Positions 1 through 8,339 of a stretch of 64,000 nt of DNA are shown in pieces; position 1 is the stretch's first letter, and the number at the start of each line of letters is the position of its first letter. Source of the stretch: Alphaproteobacteria bacterium (GTDB taxonomy: Bacteria > Pseudomonadota > Alphaproteobacteria > DSM-16000 > Inquilinaceae); the NCBI GenBank assembly GCA_028277405.1, contig JANQGH010000066.1, positions 1 to 64,000 on the forward strand, in the 5' to 3' direction. The position numbers and the translations under genes were made by a program. The notes below the pieces were generated by a model. That model was given only the letters and a program-made list of their open reading frames with translations. It was not told the DNA's origin and did not search any database.

Positions 1-21
1 CGATGGTTCGGCCCGCACCCC

Positions 22-228
22 GCCACCGCACGCCATGAATGGCGTGGCGTGCGGTGGCTCCACTCTCCAGTGGAAGCCGCATCAATCAATAGACAAGCAA
101 TGGTCGATCATTCCGAACCATGTGGTTCGGAATGCTCGGCCAAAATTGCTCTATTTTTGAACAAGATAGAGCATCTTTGTCCGATCGATCGGATCGCGAA
201 GCGATTCCAATCGATCGAACGATGCTCT
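22..228. repeat. Cluster of consecutive inverted repeats downstream of the eCIS operon
   Basis: Five inverted repeats lie almost end to end. They are a perfect 14-bp pair (22-35 with 45-58), a 6-bp pair (59-64 with 69-74), a 12-bp pair around a 2-base centre (109-120 with 123-134), an 8-bp pair (147-154 with 166-173), and a long imperfect hairpin whose outer 8-bp arms are 168-175 and 221-228. The last two share bases 168-173, so they exclude each other. The long hairpin includes the stop codon of the last eCIS gene. The position suits a transcription end or mRNA 3'-stabilising region. The style also resembles dispersed intergenic mosaic palindromes of alphaproteobacteria, which is an inference. 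Confidence 0.75.
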
Positions 229-784
229 AGCAGAAGCCTTGCGAACTGAGCGGAATCGGCGCGTCGTTCAAATCCGACAGGAACTGGTCGTAGCAGTGGG
301 CGTTGGTTAGGTGCCCTTTGTCGTTGATGTGCGGGAAGTAGATATGCAGGGCTTCGTGCACCAGCGTGTTGGCCTGCTCGTCGCGGCTGTCCTTCCACCA
401 GGGTTTGCAAAGGAAGACATGGGACTCGCCGGCGAAGGAGAAGGCCCAGTCGCCCTCCTCGCAGCCCTTCCCGGTGAAAAAAGAAGTGTCGATGCGCCCG
501 GTCGCGAGGCATCGGTACTTTATGAAGCCGCTCGACAGCAGTCCCCGCACGGCGCGAAACCGTTTCGCTATGACATGAACGGTGCCAGCACCTGTCCCGG
601 TCCAAATCTCCTCATTGTTGGGATCGAGACCGAACCGGTCGCGCAAGGCAGCGCCTAGCCGGTCCGACAAGTTGGGCCAGGACGCCGGTTCGCCCGCCAG
701 CACGCTGGCGCGACTGCTATCGAGCTCTTCGATGACATTGTCCAGCATCTCGATCGCGCGCATCGGCCGCCCGGATGGTCGCAA
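227..784 (-). CDS. Zinc metallopeptidase domain, probable C-terminal part of a frameshifted DUF4157 protein
   Basis: The 185-residue frame opens at a TTG; an internal ATG lies at 763. It carries HEALH at about residues 143-147, followed after some 15 residues by NAHCYDQF. An HExxH motif followed by a short conserved stretch of this kind is typical of aspzincin-like (M35-related) peptidase domains fused behind DUF4157 in eCIS loci. The frame overlaps the end of the upstream DUF4157 gene by 68 bases and continues its sequence once one base is removed or two are added in the GCGCGCG run near 757-763. I therefore read it as the C-terminal half of a single protein, probably an eCIS cargo or toxin. 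It could instead be translated on its own from 763. No promoter or clear ribosome binding site of its own is evident. Confidence 0.6.
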   Translation of the reverse strand: MRPSGRPMRAIEMLDNVIEELDSSRASVLAGEPASWPNLSDRLGAALRDRFGLDPNNEEIWTGTGAGTVHVIAKRFRAVRGLLSSGFIKYRCLATGRIDTSFFTGKGCEEGDWAFSFAGESHVFLCKPWWKDSRDEQANTLVHEALHIYFPHINDKGHLTNAHCYDQFLSDLNDAPIPLSSQGFC

Positions 785-1553
785 CCGGGTCGTCGCCGAC
801 GATTTTGCGCACGCGATCTGACGGGTTGCGGCAGCTGACCATCCCTTCGCGCACCTCGCGCTGAACCAGAGGCGCGCTCTTGCCTTGCTGAACCGTGTGG
901 GCGAGTTCGTGGGCGATCAGCCGTTGCCCGTCCGGCGTTTCCGGGCGGTACTCGCCAGGACCGAACACGATGTCGCTTCCATAGGTGAAGGCACGGGCGT
1001 TGAGGGCCTCTGAAGACACCTGGGCCGCGGTGTCCGTGTGGATGCGGACCTGATCGAAACTGTTGCCAAAGCGCGGTTCGAAAAACGCCCGGACGGACAC
1101 CGGCAATGGTTGCCCGGCGCCGATCCCACGCTCGACGCTTGCAGCGGCGGAACTCTTCTTGCCGGCCGGGTCCTTTGATTTCGGCTGGACGAGTTCTTCT
1201 TCCTCTTCGGCCCCCTCGTCGGTTTGCCGCTGCGTCAAATCAGAGTCCATGCGCTTGGCCTGGACCTCTTCTTCGCACTCCGCACAGACGCGCTGAACCG
1301 AAGGGGCGGTTTGGCCCAAGCCGATCCCCGCCCCTCTGGCGGGCATGCGCATGACGGCATCGGCCGTCCGGTCGGCCTCGATTTCCAAAGGATCATTCGG
1401 CGCACTGACCCTGAGCTTGGCCTGAACGGCAGAGCGCCCCAGCAGGTGGCGGAGCTGTCGCGATTGATCCAGCGCCCGGCGCGGCGCCGGCACAACGGTG
1501 GCGGGTCGAACGCGTTGGGGAGAGCGACTGCGATGATGGGCAAAGGTCTGCAT
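717..1553 (-). CDS. eCIS-associated DUF4157 domain protein, N-terminal part
   Basis: Residues about 1-130 are a basic, disordered leader containing CAEC (90-93) and an acidic run ending in LVQPK, both common ahead of DUF4157. The DUF4157 domain follows and holds HELAH at 215-219 after the RLIA segment. The domain marks proteins encoded with contractile injection systems and is often fused to toxin or peptidase domains. After about residue 266 the reading frame leaves the family-like sequence and adds about a dozen residues rich in Arg, Asp and His. The natural continuation is found in the overlapping frame at 227-784. The ATG at 1553 lies 16 bases after the preceding DUF4157 gene, so this is the last transcribed cargo-type gene of the operon. 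A sequencing indel is as likely as a true mutation. Confidence 0.8.
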   Translation of the reverse strand: MQTFAHHRSRSPQRVRPATVVPAPRRALDQSRQLRHLLGRSAVQAKLRVSAPNDPLEIEADRTADAVMRMPARGAGIGLGQTAPSVQRVCAECEEEVQAKRMDSDLTQRQTDEGAEEEEELVQPKSKDPAGKKSSAAASVERGIGAGQPLPVSVRAFFEPRFGNSFDQVRIHTDTAAQVSSEALNARAFTYGSDIVFGPGEYRPETPDGQRLIAHELAHTVQQGKSAPLVQREVREGMVSCRNPSDRVRKIVGDDPVATIRAADARDRDAGQCHRRAR

Positions 1554-1569
1554 GGCTCAATCGCCTCGG

Positions 1570-4008
1570 TCAGATCTTCTTGATGTGCGCGTCGTATTCG
1601 GTGTCCGGCGAGAAGAACATGTCTGTCACGTTCTGCTGGGGGTCTTGATCCACGACGGCCTCGAGCCGGCGGGCGTCTTCCACATTATAGTTGGCGCGCT
1701 GCAGCCGCCGGAGGCCGGGCGCGCGTTCCGCCCAGATGCTGCCCAGCCAATTGTCCATCGCCCGTTCGCGCAGCCGGTGCAGCATCAGATACTGAACATC
1801 CTCGGCATTGCCGCCGACCCGCAGGGGTAAGACCAACGCCATCTGCAGGTAGTAGCGCAGCTTTTCCTCGGTGTTGAAGTTGCCGATGCGCTCCAGCTCG
1901 CGGCGGTTGCTGTCGATACCCTGCTGTGCCGAGGCGATCAGCGGGTTGGTCAGCGACCCTGTCGGGGCCAGCGAGGGCCCGGAACCTGCACCCAACCCGC
2001 CGCTCAGTTCCAACTGTGGCAGGTCGATGCCCGGCAGCATCGGCGGGACGATCCCCAGATCCTGGGGCAGTTGCAAACCGCCGGGCAGAGCTGGCGGTTG
2101 GAGTTGCCGCCGTTGGGCCTCGATCTCCTGGCGCTGGGCACGGATCAGCATGTCCTGATGAAGGATGATCATCGCGCGCAAATGGCTCTCGATGCCGGCG
2201 ACCGTGAACCAGTGGTCCAGCGCCGTCTGAACGTCCGCGTCACCCGCGAGGCCCGCGATATCGCCGTCGCCGATGGTCCGGAAACCGGCCAGCGGGAAGG
2301 TCTGCCACCAATCCGGCGCCGAGACGTGCGGCCTGTCGGCACCTTGGCCGAAGAAATCCTGCACCGAGCGCATGTAGCTTTCCGTACCACCCACCCGACA
2401 GCCCCTGATGTCGACCCAACTGGAGCTTTTGAAACGGGCCCGGACGCGGGCGAGGTTCTGATAGAAATTGCCGGCAATCGCCCGGTTCGCGGCCGTCAGA
2501 TCGTCGATGAAGAAGTTCTGCTGGACCGAAAAGGTGAAGTTGAACCCGGCGACGTTCACAATCGCGTCTTGAAGATCGTCCGCCTGTTGGGCCGTGACGC
2601 CGGCACCGTCAGGTGGTGGCTGCTGCACCTGTAGCTTCAGGTCGGTCAAGACCGTCCCTAACGATGTGGCGATGGTCGCGGCCTGCTGCTGGGCCGTCGC
2701 CACATCGTTCCCGGCCAGTGCCGGATCGGGCTGACCGAGCGTGTGTATCGACAGCTCGACGCTGCGTCGGATCAGATCGGCGACCGTGCCCGCAGGCTGG
2801 CTGCCCGCTTGATCAAGGCCGAAGGGCTGAAGCGCGGCCGGATTGTCCTGGCGAACACGGTCGACCACATCGTTGATCGTCTGCTGGTCGATCAGGCCGG
2901 TGCCAAGCTCCTCGTGCAGGCCGGCAGCCCCGCTTTCGCTGAAGCCGCGCAGCGTCGGCTCCAATATCCCGGCTGAGCCGCCTTCGAACATGGCCATGAA
3001 CAGGTTGACGCGGCTGGCATGGGTGACAATGCGGATGCGCCCGATGTCGCCGCGCCCGCCGGCCAGATGGTTCACGATGTCCTGCATGGAGTCGATCGCG
3101 CGGGGCCGCAAACCCCAGGCATTGTGATATTCGATGGCAGCATTCAGGAAGCCGTCGCCACGCGGATTCTGACCGGCGATGTAGGTGAAGTCCGGCACGT
3201 GCTGCGGTTCGCCGAACAAGGCCGGTTCATCGGCATCGCGGCGTTCCTCCACCGCCGCCGTCTTGCCTGTCATGATGTCGGTCGCCGCCGTGTTCGCCTC
3301 GTTCTCAAGGCTGCGCTGGGCCGTCGGGCCGCCGCCGCCCCTGCCCTGTACGACATGGGCCAGTTCGTGCGCAATCAGCCAGCGGCCACGCGAACTGTCT
3401 GGAGCGTACTGGCCGGCGCCGAAGACCACGTCGCTGCCGACCGTGTAGGCCTTCGCGTTGATCGCCTTCGCGGATGAGGCGGCTTGGCTGTCGGTGTGAA
3501 GGCGCACACCGCTGAAATCATGGCCGAACCTTGTCCCGAAGAAGCTGCCAAGACCGGACGGCAGACGGTGACCGCCGCCTGAAACGCCGTCGCGGACGAT
3601 GCTGTCCGTCGAGGGAGCACCGTTCTGGTTCGGCTGCCCTTCGCGCTTAGGCTGAACAAGTTCTTCCTCTTCTTCCTCAGCCTGCCTCTGAACCGTGTCG
3701 TCGGGTTTGGTCTGAACCTCCTCCTCGCAATCCTCGCACATGCGTTGGACTGCCGGGGTGGGCGCGGTCTCGATATCCACGCCAACGCCGCCGACCGTGC
3801 CAACGATTTCATCGGCGGCTCGATCGGCATCTCGTTCAAGGGGACTGTCGGGCTCGCCAATCTCCAACTTGGGCTGCGCGCCGCTGCCGCGCAGGATGGC
3901 GCGGATGCGACCGGCCTGGTCAGGACCGGCGGGGCTCGCAACCCGCGCTGCGGACAAACCCGACAGCGACGTCGTGGAGCGGCGTTGACGGGGCGCGAAG
4001 TCGCGCAC
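1570..4008 (-). CDS. Large DUF4157 protein, candidate eCIS cargo/effector
   Basis: The 812-residue protein begins at GTG, 5 bases from the stop of the gene before it. Its N-terminus parallels the neighbouring DUF4157 protein: disordered leader, CEDC (91-94), a run of Glu ending LVQPK near 120, then the DUF4157 domain with HELAH at 214-218. About 590 residues follow that I do not recognise. They include an alpha/beta-looking stretch (around 260-350) and long Gln/Leu/Pro-rich segments near 640-700. DUF4157 is known to mark proteins linked to contractile injection systems, so the C-terminal region is the natural candidate for an injected activity. That role is inferred from architecture and position at the 3' end of the eCIS operon. 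Confidence 0.78.
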   Translation of the reverse strand: MRDFAPRQRRSTTSLSGLSAARVASPAGPDQAGRIRAILRGSGAQPKLEIGEPDSPLERDADRAADEIVGTVGGVGVDIETAPTPAVQRMCEDCEEEVQTKPDDTVQRQAEEEEEELVQPKREGQPNQNGAPSTDSIVRDGVSGGGHRLPSGLGSFFGTRFGHDFSGVRLHTDSQAASSAKAINAKAYTVGSDVVFGAGQYAPDSSRGRWLIAHELAHVVQGRGGGGPTAQRSLENEANTAATDIMTGKTAAVEERRDADEPALFGEPQHVPDFTYIAGQNPRGDGFLNAAIEYHNAWGLRPRAIDSMQDIVNHLAGGRGDIGRIRIVTHASRVNLFMAMFEGGSAGILEPTLRGFSESGAAGLHEELGTGLIDQQTINDVVDRVRQDNPAALQPFGLDQAGSQPAGTVADLIRRSVELSIHTLGQPDPALAGNDVATAQQQAATIATSLGTVLTDLKLQVQQPPPDGAGVTAQQADDLQDAIVNVAGFNFTFSVQQNFFIDDLTAANRAIAGNFYQNLARVRARFKSSSWVDIRGCRVGGTESYMRSVQDFFGQGADRPHVSAPDWWQTFPLAGFRTIGDGDIAGLAGDADVQTALDHWFTVAGIESHLRAMIILHQDMLIRAQRQEIEAQRRQLQPPALPGGLQLPQDLGIVPPMLPGIDLPQLELSGGLGAGSGPSLAPTGSLTNPLIASAQQGIDSNRRELERIGNFNTEEKLRYYLQMALVLPLRVGGNAEDVQYLMLHRLRERAMDNWLGSIWAERAPGLRRLQRANYNVEDARRLEAVVDQDPQQNVTDMFFSPDTEYDAHIKKI

Positions 4009-4013
4009 AGTGC

Positions 4014-7000
4014 CTACTCCTGCAGGCGCCGCTGGGCATCGCGGACCAGGCGGCGGGCCGTCGTCAGGTTGATCGCGCCCCCTTGGACGACAAGCCCGCG
4101 GGCGTCGTCGAGTTTCGCCACCGACTCGACATTGTCGAAGCCAAGCCGGACCAGCTGGTTCGACACATCCGCTTTGTCCGTCAACGTCTCAACAGGACGA
4201 TCACCTCGCGTCTTCATGGTGACCTCGCGGAACCGAGCCTGAGAATCGTCGATGTCCTTGACCAGCCGCTCGGACTCCCGCGCCAGGGCCTCGCGACGCG
4301 CGGCTAGGCTATCGAGGCGGGCTTGCTCAGCCTCCGTCGCCTCTCTCAAGGCCGCCTGTTCTTCCTTCAGCTTGCCGACATCGGCCTTCATCTCGGCCAG
4401 TTCGTTCTCGGCGGCAGAGCGGTCTTGCAGCAGTTCCGACAGGCCGTCGCGCAGCTCTCGCGTTTCGGCGATTTCCCGTTTGCGCTTTTCAAGCGTGTCG
4501 AGCTCTTCACGCACGCCCTCCAGGTCGATCTTCGCGGTCGCCGCCGGTCGCCGCCGGACGGCGTGGAACTGAGCCCGCCCCTTGCTGGTGATGAGCACGA
4601 CCTTGTCGCCCTTGTTCAAAGACAAGGGCGTGAACGCGGCCTCGACCACGTCCAGATCCGGCGGCAGATCGTCGCGATCGAGATCGACCACCTCGACGAC
4701 TTCAATGCCGTTGAGTTCGAGATCCTGCTTGGCGACCTCCTCCGTCTTGCCCGTCACGTTGATGGATGCGACCTCGGGCGAGCGGATTTGCGCCTCCACC
4801 ACCCGGCCGGCCAAGCCCCGGATCCGCGTGCCCGCGAGGCGCGAACCGTAATCGCCCATGGTCGACAGCGACGCCGCGAATTGCGGGCTGGTGGCCATGA
4901 TCGGCAGGGCCACCGCCGCCTGCTGGAAGCTGGCCCCGAACTGGGTTTCCTCAACGGCGTCCGGGCTGCCGGGCTCGTCCGGCACCAGGTTCGACAGGAA
5001 GTCGAACTCGAGGTCGCAGCACAGGCGGTGCAGCAACTCCCGCAAATACGGAATCAGCGGCGCGATTGACATCCAGTAGAACAGCGTGGGGAAAGTGACG
5101 ACGAATTTCCGGCAGCCGAGATTGCAGATCTTGTCGACATTCGCCTCGACGATTTCCAGGCTGGCCAGCGGCACCTTGTGCGGCGGATCGCCCAGCGTCG
5201 GGCAGTCGGGCAAGAGCTGGTGGCAGATGCAGTCGCGCACGGCCTTCAGCCACAGTTGCATCAGCGTGACATAGGCGGCGATAACCTGCCCGCGATAGGT
5301 CTCGACGGTGTTGCGGATCGCGGCCGCTTGCGACGCGGTCCTCAGCCGCAGGATATCGTCGGCGTCGATCCTGACCAGTGACCGGCTGCCCTGGTTGAGC
5401 GCGACCAGCCGTCCGTCACCGCCCTCGATCTGATGCGGCAGGATCTGCAAATTGACGTACCGGCTCTGACGGAAGTTTTCCTTGAACGGGTCGAACCACC
5501 ACAGGCTGTTGACGATTGTTGGTGCGCCCAAGGAGACCGCGAAGATCTCTTGATTGTCCGTTCGCAGTGTCGCCAGTGACGGGACGCCCTGGCCCAGGAA
5601 GAAGTTGGCCGGGTTGGTCCAGCTTCGCTGAGCGGAGTAGAAGCGCAGTTCCGCGCCGTTGGCCGTTTGGCTGACCACGCAGAAGTGTTGACCGCCGGCG
5701 ACGACCGCCAGATCGCTGGGCACGAAATTGCCCATCAGCGGCACGGTCAGCAGCGTGCTCGCGCTGGTTCCCAGCGAGAAGCTTTCGACGACATAGGACG
5801 TGCCGCTGTCGAGCGACTGGGCGCGCACGACCCAGCCCTGGCTGCCCTGCGGGTTGATGCGCAGGTTGGAGACATAGTTGCCCTCGGCGATCCGCAGCAT
5901 GTTGCCGCTGCTGACGGTCATGCGATAGACGCCATCGCCCGGGGCCAGCGCATAGAGTGGCCCGCTGGGGCCACCGGGCATGGCCAACTCGGTGTAGTTG
6001 CGCTCGGCCGTCTGGTGGCGCACCGACACGCTTTGCGGGTTGATGCGCACGATCGCGCTGATCAGTCGACCTTGCGTCGTTTGGGCGCGCAGCGCAGCCA
6101 TAACCACCGAACCGTCGCTGTTGGCGGCGACATCGTGGACGCCCAGAACGTTCAGGCCCTGCGGCTGCAGCGTGACCGTCCGCAGTACCTTCAGCCCATC
6201 AACATCGATAACCAGTATCTCGTTGTCGGCAGCGCCGAAGGCATAGGCGCGCCTGCCATCACCCTGCAGCCGGATGTTGGGCTTGGTCTTGTCGAAACTC
6301 ATGCCGTGAAAGGCATTGGCCGGCTGGAACGGGTAAGACGGGAAGTCCGGGAACTCGCTGGCCAGCGCGCAATCCGTCGGGCTGACGATGCGGTCCTGCA
6401 AGACCTTGTAGAGCTGTTCCAGGATCGCGTGCTGTTGCGGCGTCAGATAGGGATGGTCGTTGACCGCCTGCCCGCGCCGCATCACCGGCCACAGCAGGTC
6501 GATCAGCGCCCAGCGAACGTCGCGCCGGACGCCGCCACCCAGAGCGCGCCAGGCATCGACGATCGGCTTCAGGCAGGTCTGATAGATCCGCCACAGCAAC
6601 GTGCCTTCCAGGATCGACTGGATGGTCTTGTCGGTTTCCTCATCCAGATGGAACTGCACCGTGCCGTCCTCGCGGCGCGAGGCGCTGAGGCAGAATGTGC
6701 CGGACTGGCGTTCGCCGTCGAGCAGTTCCAGCGTGTCGATGACCGTGCGTTGGGTCAGGTCAACCTGATAGCCCGCTTGATCGAGGAAGCAGCCCGGCGT
6801 GATCGCGATCTTGCTGGTCTGGGTGCCTTCGCAGACCACCTTCAGCCCGCAGATCACGCCCCAACCGTGAAGGTAGCGGTTGTGCTCGCGGATCAGCTTG
6901 CCGAAATCGGCGTCGCACAGCGCATCGAGCGCTTCCTGAACATTCTCCGCTGGACCGTATAGGTCCGGGCAATTGTTGTCGAAGCTGACATGGGTCGCCG

Positions 7001-8318
7001 GGATGTCGGTCAGCGGCGGAAAGGACAGCGCGCGGCTCTGGCTGTCGCTCAACGGCCGGAAGACGCCGTCGCCATCGATCGCGACCAGCCGCGTGTAGTG
7101 ATGGACGATGCCCAGCGGCTCTTCGGTGACGACCGAGACCCGCTGGTCGGTCGTCTCGTCATGGGGCGCGCGTTCACGGACCTCGACCAGCCAATAGTCG
7201 CCGGCCAGGAACGACTTGCCGGCGGTGTCGAGGGTCAGCATCAGGCTGGTCAGCTCCAGCGTCAGCACGCCGGCTGCCATCTCGACATGGCCGAGCCCCG
7301 CGGCGGTCGTCAGCGGCACACCCTCGTCGGACCCGATCGGGTTGCCGTCGCCGTCGAGATCGAGCGCGAGAGTGCTGCCCGAGCAGCGCAGCGCGATGGT
7401 GCCGTCCCAACGGCGGACATACGGCCAGTCGGATGTGTCAGGCGCGCTCGCCGGGTACGCGTCATTCAGCGGCCTGCGCGTGGGTGTGAAGCCAGGCGCC
7501 CCGTGGGCGCCAACATGGCTTTCGCTTTCCCGGCTGAAGAATTCGTAAACGTGCTTACCGGTTTTGAAGTCCGACGGCTCCTGGCCGCTGTGATAATGCT
7601 CGGCACCGTTTTCGGCGGACCATTTCAGAATGACCGTATCGGGATTGTCGGCGGGGCCCGTGACGTCATGGACTTCCAGCCGGAACAAGTAGTTGCCGAC
7701 ACGGGCATCGACCTCCAGCTCCTCGGCACAGGGGTCGCACGGGTCCGGTACGGTGACGGAGGCGCGCAGCTCGGCCGCCAACAGCGCATTGCCTTTTTGT
7801 GGGTTGGCGGCGCTTTCGAAAAACGGCTCATCGTCGTCCGGGCACCATTTGAGCTGGGCCATCTGCTGGGTGCGAAAGCTGGTGTCCGCGCCGTGCAGAC
7901 CGGCATCGAGCAGGTTCCGGTCTTCGACCGCCGTGACCGTGCGCTCCCAAAGATCGACATAGGCGACGACCTCGCCGGAGGTCGGCGGCGGATTGGGGAA
8001 GTCGATCTGGTTTTCGTAAAGATCGAGCGGACCCAGCGGCACGTCGGTGGATGCCCTCACCTCGCCGCGCACACCGTCGGCATAGACGATGCCGGGCCGC
8101 AGCGCGACGGGCTGGCCGTCCGCATCCAGCTCGACGACGCCGCCTTCGACGGGCGCACCGCTTTCGACCGCGTCGAGGCCAAGATCGACCAGGCCGTCAT
8201 TGACAATCTCGCGCAGCTCGATTTCGTCCGCGTCGGTCAGCATCCGGCCCATTTGCCAGAAGACGCCGGAATAGCGCTTGTCCGGCCGATGGCTGTAACG
8301 GGAAATCTCGCCCTTCAT
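4014..8318 (-). CDS. Giant DUF6519-type eCIS protein with propeller and coiled-coil regions
   Basis: The 1434-residue protein starts at ATG 8318 behind an AGAGGGGGA ribosome site. The N-terminus (MKGEISRYS...) and the following roughly 450 residues resemble DUF6519, a domain encoded in eCIS and tail loci. Residues roughly 680-1020 contain repeated short beta segments with Gly-Asp-Gly and VIDVDG-type turns, as in YVTN/WD-like propellers. A PASTA-like segment lies near 1210, followed by a highly charged heptad-rich coiled coil (about 1275-1375). It sits after the tail-protein-I-like gene and before the DUF4157 genes, where fibre or receptor-binding genes often lie. A role as an outer fibre or target-binding component is inferred. 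A role as a very large cargo cannot be excluded. Confidence 0.7.
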   Translation of the reverse strand: MKGEISRYSHRPDKRYSGVFWQMGRMLTDADEIELREIVNDGLVDLGLDAVESGAPVEGGVVELDADGQPVALRPGIVYADGVRGEVRASTDVPLGPLDLYENQIDFPNPPPTSGEVVAYVDLWERTVTAVEDRNLLDAGLHGADTSFRTQQMAQLKWCPDDDEPFFESAANPQKGNALLAAELRASVTVPDPCDPCAEELEVDARVGNYLFRLEVHDVTGPADNPDTVILKWSAENGAEHYHSGQEPSDFKTGKHVYEFFSRESESHVGAHGAPGFTPTRRPLNDAYPASAPDTSDWPYVRRWDGTIALRCSGSTLALDLDGDGNPIGSDEGVPLTTAAGLGHVEMAAGVLTLELTSLMLTLDTAGKSFLAGDYWLVEVRERAPHDETTDQRVSVVTEEPLGIVHHYTRLVAIDGDGVFRPLSDSQSRALSFPPLTDIPATHVSFDNNCPDLYGPAENVQEALDALCDADFGKLIREHNRYLHGWGVICGLKVVCEGTQTSKIAITPGCFLDQAGYQVDLTQRTVIDTLELLDGERQSGTFCLSASRREDGTVQFHLDEETDKTIQSILEGTLLWRIYQTCLKPIVDAWRALGGGVRRDVRWALIDLLWPVMRRGQAVNDHPYLTPQQHAILEQLYKVLQDRIVSPTDCALASEFPDFPSYPFQPANAFHGMSFDKTKPNIRLQGDGRRAYAFGAADNEILVIDVDGLKVLRTVTLQPQGLNVLGVHDVAANSDGSVVMAALRAQTTQGRLISAIVRINPQSVSVRHQTAERNYTELAMPGGPSGPLYALAPGDGVYRMTVSSGNMLRIAEGNYVSNLRINPQGSQGWVVRAQSLDSGTSYVVESFSLGTSASTLLTVPLMGNFVPSDLAVVAGGQHFCVVSQTANGAELRFYSAQRSWTNPANFFLGQGVPSLATLRTDNQEIFAVSLGAPTIVNSLWWFDPFKENFRQSRYVNLQILPHQIEGGDGRLVALNQGSRSLVRIDADDILRLRTASQAAAIRNTVETYRGQVIAAYVTLMQLWLKAVRDCICHQLLPDCPTLGDPPHKVPLASLEIVEANVDKICNLGCRKFVVTFPTLFYWMSIAPLIPYLRELLHRLCCDLEFDFLSNLVPDEPGSPDAVEETQFGASFQQAAVALPIMATSPQFAASLSTMGDYGSRLAGTRIRGLAGRVVEAQIRSPEVASINVTGKTEEVAKQDLELNGIEVVEVVDLDRDDLPPDLDVVEAAFTPLSLNKGDKVVLITSKGRAQFHAVRRRPAATAKIDLEGVREELDTLEKRKREIAETRELRDGLSELLQDRSAAENELAEMKADVGKLKEEQAALREATEAEQARLDSLAARREALARESERLVKDIDDSQARFREVTMKTRGDRPVETLTDKADVSNQLVRLGFDNVESVAKLDDARGLVVQGGAINLTTARRLVRDAQRRLQE

Positions 8319-8339
8319 CGTTCAGTCCCCCTCTGCCGG

